Shown piece by piece: positions 13,861-28,245 of a DNA stretch of 64,000 nt (position 1 is the first letter of the stretch; each line of letters starts with the position of its first letter). The stretch lies in contig JAJNNQ010000133.1 of NCBI GenBank assembly GCA_027886175.1, positions 239,001 to 303,000 on the forward strand. The letters are read 5' to 3'. The notes beneath the pieces are model-generated. The model did not search any database, was not told where the DNA came from, and saw only the letters and a list, made by a program, of their open reading frames with translations. Both the position numbers and the translations under genes were made by a program. Source of the stretch: Phylloscopus collybita. Taxonomy: Eukaryota; Chordata; Aves; Passeriformes; Phylloscopidae.

Positions 13861-14282
13861 TTGCTGCCTCTGCCCGCTCTGTTTTTGTGAGGTCGGGGAG
13901 GGGTCTCACCCCCTCTGGCTTTTCTGTGGCCCCCCCCCCCAGCAAGGACACAGGTGTCTGGGCACGCCCCCCGTGACATTCCCGGTGTCCGGACCCCTCC
14001 CCCGGGGGGTCAGTCGGAGGTCCCGGCTGTCCTGGCGGCCGCCACAGTGCGTCACAAGCCGGGTGGGACGAGCCAGCTCCCCCCATATCCCCCACAATGA
14101 GTAGGTGAGCACAGCAGGTCTGGCCCTCGGCCACCGGCCCCACGTCACGGCCGGGGGGGGACCCCGAGTGACTCACCCGGGGGGGGGGTGGGGGGGAACT
14201 GTCCCCCCCCCAAAAACAGCCGCCACCTCTTAGTCACGCTGCGGGGGGGGAGGGGGGGGGGCGGGGGGGAGGATCCCCGCGG

Positions 14283-14342
14283 CCCCAGGAAACCGCACAA
14301 ATATCGTGTCCAATTTGCACGTTATTTAAAACCGGCTCCTCC
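14283..14342. promoter_or_regulatory. AT-richer block, possible regulatory element
   Basis: A 60-base AT-rich island (CAAATATCGTG, CCAATTTGCACG, TTATTTAAAACC) in otherwise C/G-homopolymer DNA, about 5.6 kb 3' of the WNT1 stop. ATTTGCA is octamer/POU-like. The role is inferred only from composition. Confidence 0.35.
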
Positions 14343-14572
14343 CCCGCCCCCCTGCGCGACCCTGTCATTATCCCGGTGACACCGGCCCGGAGGTCACGGC
14401 ACGGGGCAGCTGCCGCAGCGAGGCCACCCCGGTAGGCTGGGGGGGGCACCCCCAGGGCCACGTCACCCCCGTGTGTCCCCTGCCCTGGCGCGTGGCCAGG
14501 GATGGCATCGAAGTCCCACACCTGGGTCTGGCCCGACCCACACTGGCAGCTGCAGCCCACCGTGGTCCTGCA

Positions 14573-15245
14573 GCCAGAACTATGGCACCTGGCACGGCTT
14601 GGCACGGCCTGGCATGGCCTGGCACGGCATGGGATGGCTGGCAAGGTGTGGTGTGATCCATCTGCCTTGTCACGGATTGTCACAGCTTGGCGCAGTCTGC
14701 TGCAGCCTGGCACGGTTTGGAACGTGGCTTGGTATCACCCAGCAGGTCTTGGCACAGCTCGGTATAGCCTGGCACGGGTCAGCTTGGCACAGCAGCCTGG
14801 CATGGCTTGGCAAAGCCCAGAATAGCCAAGCACAACTCGGGAGCCTTGGCTTGGCTTTGCACTGCAAGGGACGGCTCAGCAAAGCCCAGAACAGCTCAGT
14901 GCAGCCTGGCAGAGTTTGGCACGGCCTGGTACCACCTGGCATGGCTCAGCACGGGCTCAGCACGGGTTCAGCAAAGCCCAGAACGCTCGGCACAGCCCGT
15001 TTGGCACAGCTCATCACGGCTGGGCACACCTTAGCACAGCCTGATCCAGCCTGGCACGGCTCAGCTTGGCACAGCACGGCACGGCCAGCACAGCTTGGCA
15101 AAGCCCAGAACAGCTCTTTGTGACTTGGCACGGCTTGGCACAGGCTGGTATAGCCTGGCATGGCCCAACACAAACTAACACAGCTTGGCACAGGCTGGTA
15201 CAGCCTGGCACGGCTCAGCACAGCCTGGCACAGCCCAGCACAGCA
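14573..15245 (+). repeat. Short-unit minisatellite (TTGGCACAGC-type)
   Basis: Dozens of imperfect units of about 10-20 bases built on CTTGGCACGGC / CCTGGCACAGC, with occasional AAAGCCCAGAACAGCTC variants, about 670 bases. Short ORFs through it are repetitive (WHSLARLSTAWHS and so on) and not genes. Confidence 0.9.
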
Positions 15246-15599
15246 CGTCACGCCTCGGCGCGGTGCCCGGCGTGGCGCGGGGTGTCCCAGACGCGGGGGC
15301 AGCGGCGCGGCCCTTCCCGTGCTCCTGCCCAAACCCGCTCCCCGCCGGGAAAATCACCTTCTAATTCGGGCTGCGCCGGCGCCAGCGCCTTCCCCCGGCA
15401 CCCCCGGGGCACCCGCCGGCCCCCCGAACTCACCGCAGCCTGGGGTCCCCCCCGGGGCCGGGGGGGCTCAGCCCGTGGGGGTGCCAAGGCGCGGGACCGA
15501 GGGGGTCCCGCCCGGTCCCGGAGCCTCCGGACAGGGAGGCGTTGTCGCCTGCGGCCGCCAGATGTCGTCGAGCAGCCGGGGACCGATGGCAGCGGGGCG

Positions 15600-16350
15600 G
15601 GGGGCACCGGGGGTCCCGCCTGCCCCGCGAGCGGTGCCCGTGTCCCCAAAGAACCGTCAGCCACATGTGACATCCGTGCCGCTGCTGGCTGAGAGTCGCG
15701 GCAGTCCCGCGTGTCACCGGGGCTGGCGATGTCCCCAGGGAGCTGTGACCGTCGTGTGGCACTGGTGACGGTGGCGTCCCCCCGTGGATGCGCCAGCTCT
15801 GGCCGCGTTCCCGGAGAGCCGTGACCTACAGGGTGTTGGTGGTGTCTGAGAGCCACTGTCACCCAGCTTGTGACAGTGATGTCGCACAGAGAGACCTGTG
15901 CCCGTGTGCGTGCTGATGTCCCCAGACAGCCGCGACCTCTGTGTGTCACTGGCGTCCCCAGAGAGCCGCGACTCCCGTGTGTCACTGATGTTGGCCACGT
16001 CCCAAAGGAGCCATGTCCACGGATGTGCCAGCGCTGGCGGCGTCCCCAGAGAGCTGTGACCTCCGTGTGTGTCACTGGTGACAGTGGTGTCCCCAAAGAT
16101 TTGTGCCCATGCAGTGTCCCCAGAGAGCTGTGACCTCCGTGTGTGTCACTGGTGACAGTGGTGTCCCCAAAGATTTGTGCCCATGCAGTGTCCCCAGAGA
16201 GCTGTGACCTCCGTGTGTGTCACTGGTGACAGCGGTGTCCCCAAAGATTTGTGCCCATCCAGTGTCCCCAGAGAAATGTGACCTCCGTGCGTGTCACTGG
16301 TGACAGTGGTGTCCCCAAAGATTTGTGCCCATGCAGTGTCCCCGCAGAGC
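15600..16350 (+). repeat. 74-bp minisatellite
   Basis: Clear units of 74 bases from about 16040 to 16345 (GAGCTG at 16051, 16125 and 16199, with a variant at 16273). Each carries GTGTGTGTCACTGGTGACA and CCCCAAAGATTTGTGCCCAT. Older, more diverged copies extend leftward to about 15600. Confidence 0.9.
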
Positions 16351-16607
16351 CGTGCAGCTGGCGCTGGCCGTGTCGCAGCCCACGCGTGCCGGCAGCACCG
16401 TCCGTGTCCCCGCGGCGCGGTGCCACCCGGTTATCCGCGGTGCCACCCGGTCACCCGCGGTGCCACCCGGTTACCCGCGGTGCCAGCCGCGCCACGTTCC
16501 TGCCCATCCACGTCCCACCCGTCCCCGCCGTGTCCCCGTGGTCCTGCCCGCGGTGCCGGCTCTTCCAGGCCGGTGGGAAGGGTCCGGTGAATGCGGCATT
16601 GTTGCGC

Positions 16608-16870
16608 GGGGTTGGAGTCACAGATAATTACCTCAATTAGTTACAATGGCAGAGTAATAAATACAGGCTTAGCGGCTCCTTCCCCACTGCGGCTTCTCAG
16701 ATTAATCCAGCCCGGGCGAGCGGAGCTGAAAGGATTGATGGACAATTCATTAAACCCGCCGAATGCCGCACAAGGCACCCGTGAAGGCCGGCGTTAGCCC
16801 CCGGCGGCTCCGCTTTGTCCCTAATTGTTCGTCTCGGGCATTGGTCACCTATCAGGGAGTGGGTGACGGC
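16608..16870. promoter_or_regulatory. WNT1: Candidate WNT1 3' enhancer
   Basis: A 260-base, non-repetitive, AT-richer block about 3.1 kb 3' of the WNT1 stop, flanked on both sides by minisatellites. It holds GATAATTA (16623), CAATTAG (16634), a SOX-like ACAATGG (16643-16649), an OTX-type TAATCC (16703-16708), TTCATTAAA near 16747 and CTAATTG (16821). Mouse Wnt1 is driven in midbrain and neural plate by an enhancer 3' of the gene that depends on homeodomain sites. Position and site content fit; identity is inferred, not aligned. Confidence 0.55.
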
Positions 16871-17114
16871 GACGGTCCCCCCGGGGCTGGCATGCCCGGG
16901 GATTAGAGGCCAGCGCTGCCACCGTTGCTGGGCGCGTTGGCCCCGCGCCGGAGGAATGCGGCGGATGGGAGGGGGCGGCCGGACAAGCCGGGAGCTGGCG
17001 GGACGTGGGTCCGCATCGACCGGAGGCGAGGGGAGCCGGGACGGAGCTTTGCCGCTGGCGATGGTGACAGGGGGACGGTCCCGCAGGTGGGATGGAGCCA
17101 CCTGAGGATCTGGG

Positions 17115-17690
17115 CAGGTGGGCACAGCTCTGTCTGTCTGTCCCGCACCTCTGGGTGGTGTCCTGTCCTTCTGTCCTGCGTTTCTGGGAATGGCACAGTC
17201 CTCCTGCCACACACTTCTGGGCGCTGTCCTGTCCTGCATCTCTGGGAATGACACAATTCCTCTGTCCTGCACCTCTGGGCACTGTCCTGTCCGTCTGTCC
17301 GGGTTCTGGGAATGACACAGAATCCCTGTCCCCTGTCCCACATCCCCATCCCTCTAGGCATGGCTCTGTCCTGCATCTCTGTGTCATCCTGTCCCTCTGT
17401 CCAGAAACTTTGTCCTGTCTTTCTGTCCTGCTCTTTGGGGAATGTCACCATCCCGCTGTCCTGCACCCCCAGGCATGGCTCTGTCCCTCTGTCCTGCACC
17501 CCTGGGCACTGTCCTGTCCTTCTGTCCCACACCTCTGGATACTGCCCCATCCCAGTGTCCCACGTTTCTGGGAATGACACTTTCCCTCTGTCCTGGAAGC
17601 ACCCCTGTCCCTCTGCCCTGCATTTCTGTGTGTCATCCTGGCTGTCTGTCTGTCTGTCCCACACCCCCGGGCACAGCTCCCCTGCACCCC
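17115..17690 (+). repeat. Minisatellite (CTGTCCTGCACCTCTGGG-type)
   Basis: Imperfect units of about 35-50 bases containing CTGTCCTGCA, CTCTGGGCACTGTCCTGTCC and TTCTGGGAATGACAC, roughly a dozen copies. It is open in several frames only because of the repeat. Confidence 0.85.
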
Positions 17691-17954
17691 ATCCCTGCCT
17701 GGGGTTGTCCCAGCCCTCACCAGGCCCAGCTCGTGGCCACCATCCAGCTGTTCCCCGGCTTCCCAGCTGTGACAGGCTGCTGCAGGATGGCACCGCCCTC
17801 TCCCTGTCCCCGCTGCTGGCCCACAGCAGCTATTTCCAGCACCCAGGAATATTTGTCCAAGCCAGGGGAGGTCTGTGCCCCGTGCCCAGGGTGCCCCTGC
17901 CCACCCAGGGGGGTCGCGGCTGCCCGAGGTGCCCAGCAGGACACGCAGGAAAAG

Positions 17955-18145
17955 CTGAGTAACAGAGGTGACTTATAAGAATGTCATTATCTATATTCCT
18001 GACTCCTACCGCAGGAAAACAGGCTATTTTCATGCCGAAGCAGGAGCAGAATTTAGCAGGCAGATAACCCGGCAGGCGGGAGATGCTCGGAGGGTTATTT
18101 CGGGCTGTGTTCCTTTCCAGGCGTTTTCCTTGCGTTTTTGGTGTT
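17955..18145. promoter_or_regulatory. AT-richer conserved-looking block 3' of WNT1
   Basis: Non-repetitive sequence with GACTTATAAGAATGTCATT, TCTATATTCC, GGCTATTTTCATG, CAGAATTTAGC and two GATAAC/GTTATT motifs, about 1.8 kb from the WNT1 stop. Composition contrasts sharply with the flanks. Enhancer function is an inference. Confidence 0.4.
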
Positions 18146-18234
18146 TTACTCTCCACGCTGGGCTGTGTTTTGACCTTGGCGCGGGCAGCGGGGGCCCCCA
18201 GGGTGTTTTTCCCCCTCCCCCCCCCCCCCCTCCT

Positions 18235-18325
18235 CTGAGTCTAAACATCAACTTTTCCACTATCGGCTCCGCGGGATATTTCGGGTGGTGGCAGCGTCAT
18301 CCCGCAGCCTTTGATGCAGCAGAGC
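18235..18325. promoter_or_regulatory. Block with TCF/LEF-type site 3' of WNT1
   Basis: Holds CTAAACATCAACTTTTCCAC, a GGATATTTC segment and CCTTTGATG at 18308-18316, which matches the TCF/LEF core. It could be part of the same regulatory cluster as 17955-18145. Confidence 0.35.
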
Positions 18326-18524
18326 CTCAGGGGCCCCGAGAGGTTCCCTGCCCTGGGGTAGGGGGGAGCCCGGGCTGTGGGGACCCCTGGGACAGGTGGG
18401 CACCAGGCTGGGGGTCCCCCAGACACAGACAGGGAGGATTTGATGTCCCCAAGTGTGAAGTCGTGGTGCAAGGGGGGGGTGGAATGTGGGGACCCTGTGC
18501 CCACCCCAGGGGTGCCCATCACAG

Positions 18525-18860
18525 GGGGATGCCCATCCTGGTAGGGAACCCATCCCCGTGGGATGCCTGTCCCAGAAGGATGCCCTTCCCGAGGGTGCCC
18601 ACTCCTTTGGGGTGCTTGTTCCAGGGAAAAACCTCATCTCGGGGCATGTCCTGCAATGCTGAATTCCCCTCCTCATGGGGTGCCCACGCCAAACTGTCCC
18701 AAGAGGATGTCCATTCTGATGGGATGCCCATTCCAGAAGGATGCCCATTCCAGAGGGATGCCCATTCCAGAAGGATGCCCATTCCAGAAGGATGCCCATC
18801 CAGAGGGAAGCCCATTCCAGAGGGATGCCCATCCGGAGGGAAGCCCATCCCAGCAGGACA
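18525..18860 (+). repeat. 19-bp minisatellite
   Basis: Units of GATGCCCATTCCAGAAGG and variants (GGGATGCC, GAAGCCCATCCC), most regular from 18715 to 18855. Short ORFs through it are repetitive. Confidence 0.9.
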
Positions 18861-19544
18861 TGCCATGCCAGCAGAACACCTGCCAGCCACCGAGCTGCAC
18901 CCCACCTTTGCCTTTGTTGGTCAGACCCCACGCACGGATGTGGGGCTGTTTGTGGGGCCAGTGGCCATCTCTGGCCCCTCTGGCCCCTGCCCTGGTAACC
19001 CCGGTGCCCTCCCCAGCCCTGCTTTTCCCCCGGAGCCGAGGGGAGCCGTCAGCTCCGGCCGGGAGCGGTGATGGACGATGCTCATTCCCTGTCTGTCGTC
19101 TTGTACCTCCCGGGGCCGCTCCCAACGCCCGGCCTCGGCGGCACCAGCCCCACCGCCCCGGCGAATTCCAGCATCGGAGATGCTGCAGTCAAGGTGCCAT
19201 GGTGATGGGCGCCGCAGCCGTGGGGATGGACGTCCCGGCCGGGAGCGGCGGCGGCGGCGGGAATGGCTGAGATGGAGACGGGCACAGCGGGAGGAAGGAG
19301 GGGGTCTGCGGGGAGGGGGTGGCAGAGAGGGGAGGGAAGGAGGAGAAAGATGGACAGACAGAGGCTGGAGGGGCTGATGGATGTGGAGCGGGGAGGTGAA
19401 GGGGATGGAGAAGTGACGGATGGACAGACGGACATGGGCAGCACGTCCCACAGTTACGTGGGATGCGTTGGTGTCCCCCCCACAGCTCATCCCCCTCCTT
19501 CCCCCAGGCCCCCCCCAGACACGAATCGTGGCAGGATTGATAAA

Positions 19545-19929
19545 AATATATTCTTTATTCTTCTCTAAAGGCTATCAATGACACCTGTAACAAAGCATCA
19601 TCGTTATTAATTATTATTAATTATTATTATCTTCAGTTATAAAAAAACGGGGCCTGGGGCCAGCAAAAGCAGGAGGGTGAGGGCGGCGGCACCAAACTGT
19701 CCACAATAAATATTTTATTTACAGCAAGAAGGGACCCTGTGGAGCCGGGGGCTGGCCGGGAAGGTGCGAGGCACTGAGCCCACCCATGGCAGGATGGGGT
19801 GTGGGGTGGGGTCCCTGGGACTCATCCACACCCCCACCCATGGGTGCCTTCAATCCAGCCGGGTACCCGTCATGGGGGGCGGGTGGCGCAGACCCCCTCC
19901 GGGGCTGGGCAGGGTGGTCCCAAGGCGGG
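19545..19929 (-). other. WNT1: WNT1 3'UTR with two poly(A) signals
   Basis: On the minus strand two AATAAA hexamers occur, at 19714-19719 (near) and 19554-19559 (far). Between them lies an AT-rich segment with repeated TTATTAATTATTATTAATTA. The ATTTA/TTATT content is consistent with an unstable developmental mRNA. Confidence 0.75.
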
Positions 19930-22168
<2,239 letters not shown>

Positions 22169-22219
22169 GGCTCCGGCCCCGGGAGCCCCGGCAGAGTGCG
22201 CGGGCGAGCGGCCGTCCCG

Positions 22220-22230
22220 GTATTTATGGT
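22220..22230 (-). promoter_or_regulatory. WNT1: Probable WNT1 TATA-like element
   Basis: The minus strand reads ACCATAAATACC about 53 bases upstream of the ATG at 22168. It is the only AT-rich motif in a CpG-rich region. A start site just after it would give a very short 5'UTR, so an alternative upstream start is possible. Confidence 0.4.
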
Positions 22231-24840
22231 GCCGCAGAGCCCCCGGCCCGGCCGCTACATCCACGCGTGTTTCCGGACGCGCGGGGCGGCTCCGAGATGA
22301 GGACGGCCGCGGGGGGACGCGGGGAGCGCCGGGCGGGCCGGCACCGCCACCGGGCTGCAGCCGGTGGCCGGGGCGCGGCGTCGGGGGTGCGGTGCCCAAG
22401 CGCGCACTGACCGGCCCTGGAGCGCGGCGTCGGGCGCTCCCTTCGCGGTGTCGGTGCAGGAGACCCGGCGCTCTCCGCCCGGTGCTCGGCACTCTGTGCT
22501 CTCTACCCCGCGTCGGTACCGGTGCTGGTTCTCGGCGGTCCGTACGCGGCAGCCGGTGCCGGCGGTCGGTACCGGCAGCTCCCCGGGGAGCCGGCACGGC
22601 TGGACTCGGCTCGGCGCGGCGGGTGCACGGCGTTCAGCACCCGGGAGCATCTTCCAGCCCCTTCCCTCTTATAGGGGCGGCGCGGAGGGTCCCCGTGGGC
22701 CGGTCCCGCCGCGCGGGGCCTCCCCGCGTCCTCGCCCTAACAATGGGGAGCGGCGGAGCTGCGGCATCTCTTACGGGGCGGCGGGAGCGGCGGCGCCGGG
22801 GCTGTCCGTCACGGCCCGGATTAGCCCGGCGGGTGGCTGCGCCCCGGCCCCGTGCCCAGAGCTCCCGGCTGCCGCCCCCCGCCTTCCCCGCCGTCCCGCG
22901 CACAACGTTCTACGGGCACCGGCACCGGCGGGGGGAGCCCCGGCACGGCCCGCGACAGCTCCCCGGAGCAAAGGAGGAGCTGGTCCCGGAATAACCTGGG
23001 ACGGCCCCGGACGGCTCGGGGCGCACGGAGGGAGCGGGGAACGGGGATAGCCCGGGATATCCCGGGACAGCCCGGGGTGCACAGGGGCAGGAGTGACGGG
23101 ATCTCCCGGGACAGTCCCGGTCGCACGGGGGAGGCAGAGTTCCGTGACAACTCAGGGCGAATGGGGGACCACAGTCCCGGGAAAGACCGGGGACGCCGTC
23201 TTGGGGCCAGCGGCTTTCCGGGGGACACGACGTGCTGTCCCCGGGGACTTGGACCGTCGAGGCTGCGTCGGAGCCCACGGAACCCTCTCCCGTCCTAATC
23301 CGTGCCCGGCGGGACGGGGCTCCAGCCTCTTCCAGCCGCTCGAGCCCGGCTTGTCCCGGGCTGCCCCGGCGGCACCTCGGACCCCCGTGAACGTGCCCGT
23401 GGACACCCACGGTGTCTACGACCCGCGTGGGCTCTGCCCCGCACGGCTCCCGTTGCCCCGGAAGGCCCAGTCTGGGCCGGTACCAGGTGTCGCAGGTAGG
23501 GATGGACCGGTGGGTGGGGGGATTGAGGGATGAGGCATAGAAGGAAGGGCAGGGGGTGCTCGGACGCTGGCGGGGGGCGGCCAGAACACGGGCACGCAGG
23601 GCTGGTGCTGGCCCGGTCTCAGCTGGGACAAGACCGTCCCCGTCATCCCCCACCCGGGCCGATTGTGGGTGGGTGTGAAGTCCCCAGTGCGGGGCCCGAT
23701 CGGCCGGGGGGCCTGAGCCGAGTCCCCCGTTGGGGCGGGAACCGGGGGGGGTAATCCCCCCGCCGCGGTTTCCCCGGACCAGTCATGCGGGGCCGGATTA
23801 GCCCCGCTCGCCCGTCACGGCCCGGGGCCGCCGTTCACCACTTTAATTCAAGGACTGACAAAGCCCGGGACGGTGGCGGGGGTGGGGGGCTCGCCACCGG
23901 CACCCACCCGCACCCCTTCCCCCGGCCCGGGAGGAGCCCAGGGCCGAGCCGGGGTCTGCTCCAGCACGGCGCTCCCGTCCCCCCCGCCCCGGTTCCCGGC
24001 CGGGCCGGGCCGTGTCCACGCCCTCGGGCCTCCGCCCCGCCGGGGCTCCCGGGGCTGAGGTCAGCGGCCGCGGGGAGGCCCCGGGGCGCGGCTGGGAGGG
24101 CCCTGCCCGGGGCTGTGCCACCAGCGGCGGGGCGCGACCACGGCCCGAGCCTCCCCCGCTCCATCGCGGGGCCCTCCGGCCCTCTCACTCCCCGCCCGCT
24201 GCCCCGAGCCCCCGTTCTTCCCATCCTCTCTGCTGCAGCCCACGGCGGCCCCGGGGGCCCGATGCTCGGGATCCCCCCCCAGTCCTGGGGGGATCGGTTG
24301 GAGCAGTTCCCGCAGCCGTCGGGGCGCCCGGTGCTGCCCGGCGCCCCCCGGGGTGGCCGCCGGTACCTGCCTGCGAGCGAGGGGCATCCGTCCTGTCCCG
24401 TGGCACCGGGCAGGGACGGACAGGCGGACAACGGGGACAGACGGACATGGGAAACACCGGCGGGTCCCCCGCGCCCCGTCCCGGCCCCTGCCCTGCCTGC
24501 CAGCACCGGGGGCGGCCTCGGTACCGACGAGATCGGCACGGTGCGGGGTTGCTCAGCCGGTCCCCTCGTGAGGGTGTCGGTGTCCCGGTCCCCCCGTGAA
24601 GCACAGGGACCCCCCCCCCCCCCCCACCCCGAATCCGCCTCCCCGGTTCTCATGGCCAGCGGGGGGACGGGGAGCACCCGGTACCCGCTCTCCCCATCTC
24701 CCGCCCCGCCGGTGCAGCTCCCCTTCGGACGAGTCTCTGCCCCTCCCGGTGCGGGTCCCGGTGCCCGCAGGAACGGGCTCATGGTTGGGGGGGGACACGC
24801 ACACCGGGACTCCCCCTCAGAGCGTGTCCCCCCCCCCGCA
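22231..24840. other. WNT1-ARF3 intergenic region, no Wnt10b found
   Basis: CpG-rich DNA with long but meaningless ORFs on both strands. Local features: short CCCGGGACAG repeats at about 22980-23160 with a perfect 16-base palindrome at 23051-23066, and two copies of GGATTAGCCC (from 22818 and 23795). None of the conserved Wnt exon motifs (RWNC, CKCHG, WGGC, FHWCC) is encoded here, although mammals carry WNT10B in this interval. Confidence 0.7.
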
Positions 24841-25110
24841 GTGCTGCAGCCGTTGCCATGGTAACGCCCCGTGGCTCTCGCGATCGCACCCCCCCCCGCT
24901 CCCCGCGCGCGCCCCCGGTCCCGGGTGGGGGGGGGCGGGGGGGGGAGGTTGCGGGAAGCGGTGCGGGGCGGCGGGAGGTGGGGGGGGGAGGGGGGGGGAG
25001 CACCGGGCGCTCTCGCGAGATCGGCGCGATCGGGGCCTCCGCTTCCGGCGGCGGGAGCGGTGCAGAGTCAGCGGCGGCGGGGGCGGAACCGGCACCGGCA
25101 CCGGCACCAG
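24841..25110 (+). promoter_or_regulatory. ARF3: ARF3 CpG-island promoter and non-coding first exon
   Basis: Contains a near-palindromic RFX X-box GTTGCCATGGTAAC (24852-24865) and a perfect TCTCGCGAGA (25011-25020), the motif bound by BANP at CpG-island promoters. The probable first exon ends at 25110 (CGGCACCAG before GTGCGG). It would splice to the acceptor at 25941-25942, 32 bases before the ATG. Confidence 0.6.
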
Positions 25111-25833
25111 GTGCGGGGGGCCGCACCGCTCGGGGATGCGGGGCGCGGGCATCGCCCTGGGGTGCGCGGGGATACCCGGGGGGGGGGGGTCGGCACCGCA
25201 CCGGAGCGGAGCGGGTCGGGGGGGGATGCAGCGCCTGTCGGGGTGCCCGGTGCGGCGGGGGCGCGGAGCCCCGGCGGGCAGGGGGTCGTAGCGGGGGGGG
25301 GCGAGGGGGGAGATGCGGTGCGGTGCGGCGGCCGGGGGCGGGGGGCAATGCGCAAGGGGGGGGCGGCGCAGTGCGGGGCGGAGAGGCGGCGGTTTGGGGG
25401 CGCGCTGCGATGGGGAGGGGGGTGGTAAAGAGGGGGAGCTGGGAATTGGGAGGGCGCGGGGGCTGCACACGGTGGGGGGGAAGGGGCGCGCTGCGGTGCG
25501 AGGCGGAGGGGGGGGGGGCGATGATGGGGGTCTCCCCCTCTGGCGAGGCTGCGGTGATGGGGGCATCGTGCGGAGGCTGGGGGTGCAGAGGAGGGGTCGG
25601 GTCTGGGGGGGTAGGTTCTGCTCCTCTCGAGGAGGGCGACAGCCCTGCCTCAGTTTCCCCCAGTGCAGCGCCCTGGGCTGTCCTTTTGCAGGGTGCAGCG
25701 GGGGGGGGGATCCTCATCTTTACAGCCCCCCCGTGTCGAGCTGCACACAGAGACACCCCCACGCAGTGCGCAGCCCCCTCCCCAACCCCTTCCCTGGGGT
25801 CCCCCCCAAGCCCTGCATCCCCCCAGCACATGA

Positions 25834-27097
<1,264 letters not shown>

Positions 27098-28000
27098 GGG
27101 GGGGGTCCCCTTGTGCCCCCCCTGGGCCGTGCCAGGGCGCCCCCCCACCCCGGCCGCCCCCTCCCCGCCCCGGTTGGGTTTTTTGCTTTCTTCTGGCACC
27201 GGTTGCTGTGGGGTTTTTTCGCCTTTTTTGGGGTCCCCCTGGTTCCCCTCGGATCTCGTGTGTGCGTGCGTGGAATTAGAGCTCTATGTAACGCCCAGGG
27301 GGGTAGGGGCAGAGCCCCCGGGAGGGTGGGATGGGGGGGTTGGGGGCACCACCCTTGGCACTGCCCTGCCCGGGGGAGAGGGGGGGGGGCAGGGACGCCC
27401 CGTCCCCATGCATGTCCCTGCACCCCTCGCCTTCCTGTGGACCAAATGTGGGGGCAGCAGGGCGACATGTCTGGGATATTTGGGATTATACACCTCCCCC
27501 CTCCCTCCCAGCACCCCCTCCCAGCCCCATGTGCCCCCCCCCAGGGCGTCCCACACGTCCCCGGCCCCCCCTCCATGTCACTTCGAGGCAGGTCTCCTCC
27601 CCGCAGCGTGACCCCCACAGAGGAGGGGGGCACGGGGCTGCCAGGACCCCCGTGATCCCCCTGGCCATGCCCCCCCCTCTCTCCCCTTGTCCTGGCTGCC
27701 TGCCCCCCCCCCACCCTGCCCCCATGCCAGCATAGTGATTGTATGTCCCTGCCCCTCACGGACGGACGGACGGACGGACGGTGTCCTCCCCCCACCCCGT
27801 ACTGTGCCCCCCGCCCTCCCCAGCACCGTATTTATACCCCTGGTCTGTGCTTGGTGTGACGTGTCGCTGCGGCTCTGCCCTGTCCAGGGACGTGTGTTCT
27901 CAGCCCCTGCCCCCCCCATCTCCCCTCCAGCCTCCAGAGACGGTGGGTGACCTCCCCTGACCCCCCCCCCTTGGATATTAAACATGTTTTATGTAGCTCT
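27098..28000 (+). other. ARF3: ARF3 3'UTR with ATTAAA at 27977-27982
   Basis: About 0.9 kb after the TGA, C-rich, with a GGACGGACGGAC(n) tetranucleotide repeat at 27759-27781. It ends at the variant hexamer GGATATTAAACATG. No coding content. Confidence 0.75.
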
Positions 28001-28179
28001 GCCCCTCGTCTCTTCTTCTGCAGCCCCCCCCCCTATCCCAGCGTGGGGGTCCTGCGGAGGGGACGGTGATGGACAGCCCTGGGCTGGCTTTAATTAGAAA
28101 GAGCTTAACGGGGCAAGGCGGGGTGGGGAGGGGGGTGAGGTGGGGCTGGCAGGGGGCAAAGGGGGCCCCCCACCCCTTC

Positions 28180-28245
28180 CCAGGCTCATCTTTAGGGGAA
28201 TATTGGATGAAATGGTAAATCCCATTAGCGCTAATCCCAGCTGGG
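28180..28245. promoter_or_regulatory. Candidate conserved element with homeodomain palindrome
   Basis: A non-repetitive AT-richer block between ARF3 and FKBP11 with GGGAATATTGGATGAAATGG and the perfect palindrome ATTAGCGCTAAT (28224-28235). The 13-mer AATCCCATTAGCG (28218-28230) recurs at 28831-28843. Function is unknown. Confidence 0.4.

Larger units (their letters stand above)
13861..19544. other. DDN-WNT1 intergenic region, no coding gene
   Basis: About 5.7 kb without any ORF resembling a known protein on either strand. It alternates between minisatellites (14573-15245, 15600-16350, 17115-17690, 18525-18860) and a few AT-richer, non-repetitive blocks (14283-14342, 16608-16870, 17955-18145, 18235-18325). 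The blocks look like conserved regulatory DNA lying 3' of WNT1. Confidence 0.75.

Noticed and set aside
14473..15332. Repetitive Trp/His/Cys-rich ORFs between DDN and WNT1
   Set aside because: Direct translations of the GGCACAGC minisatellite in several frames.
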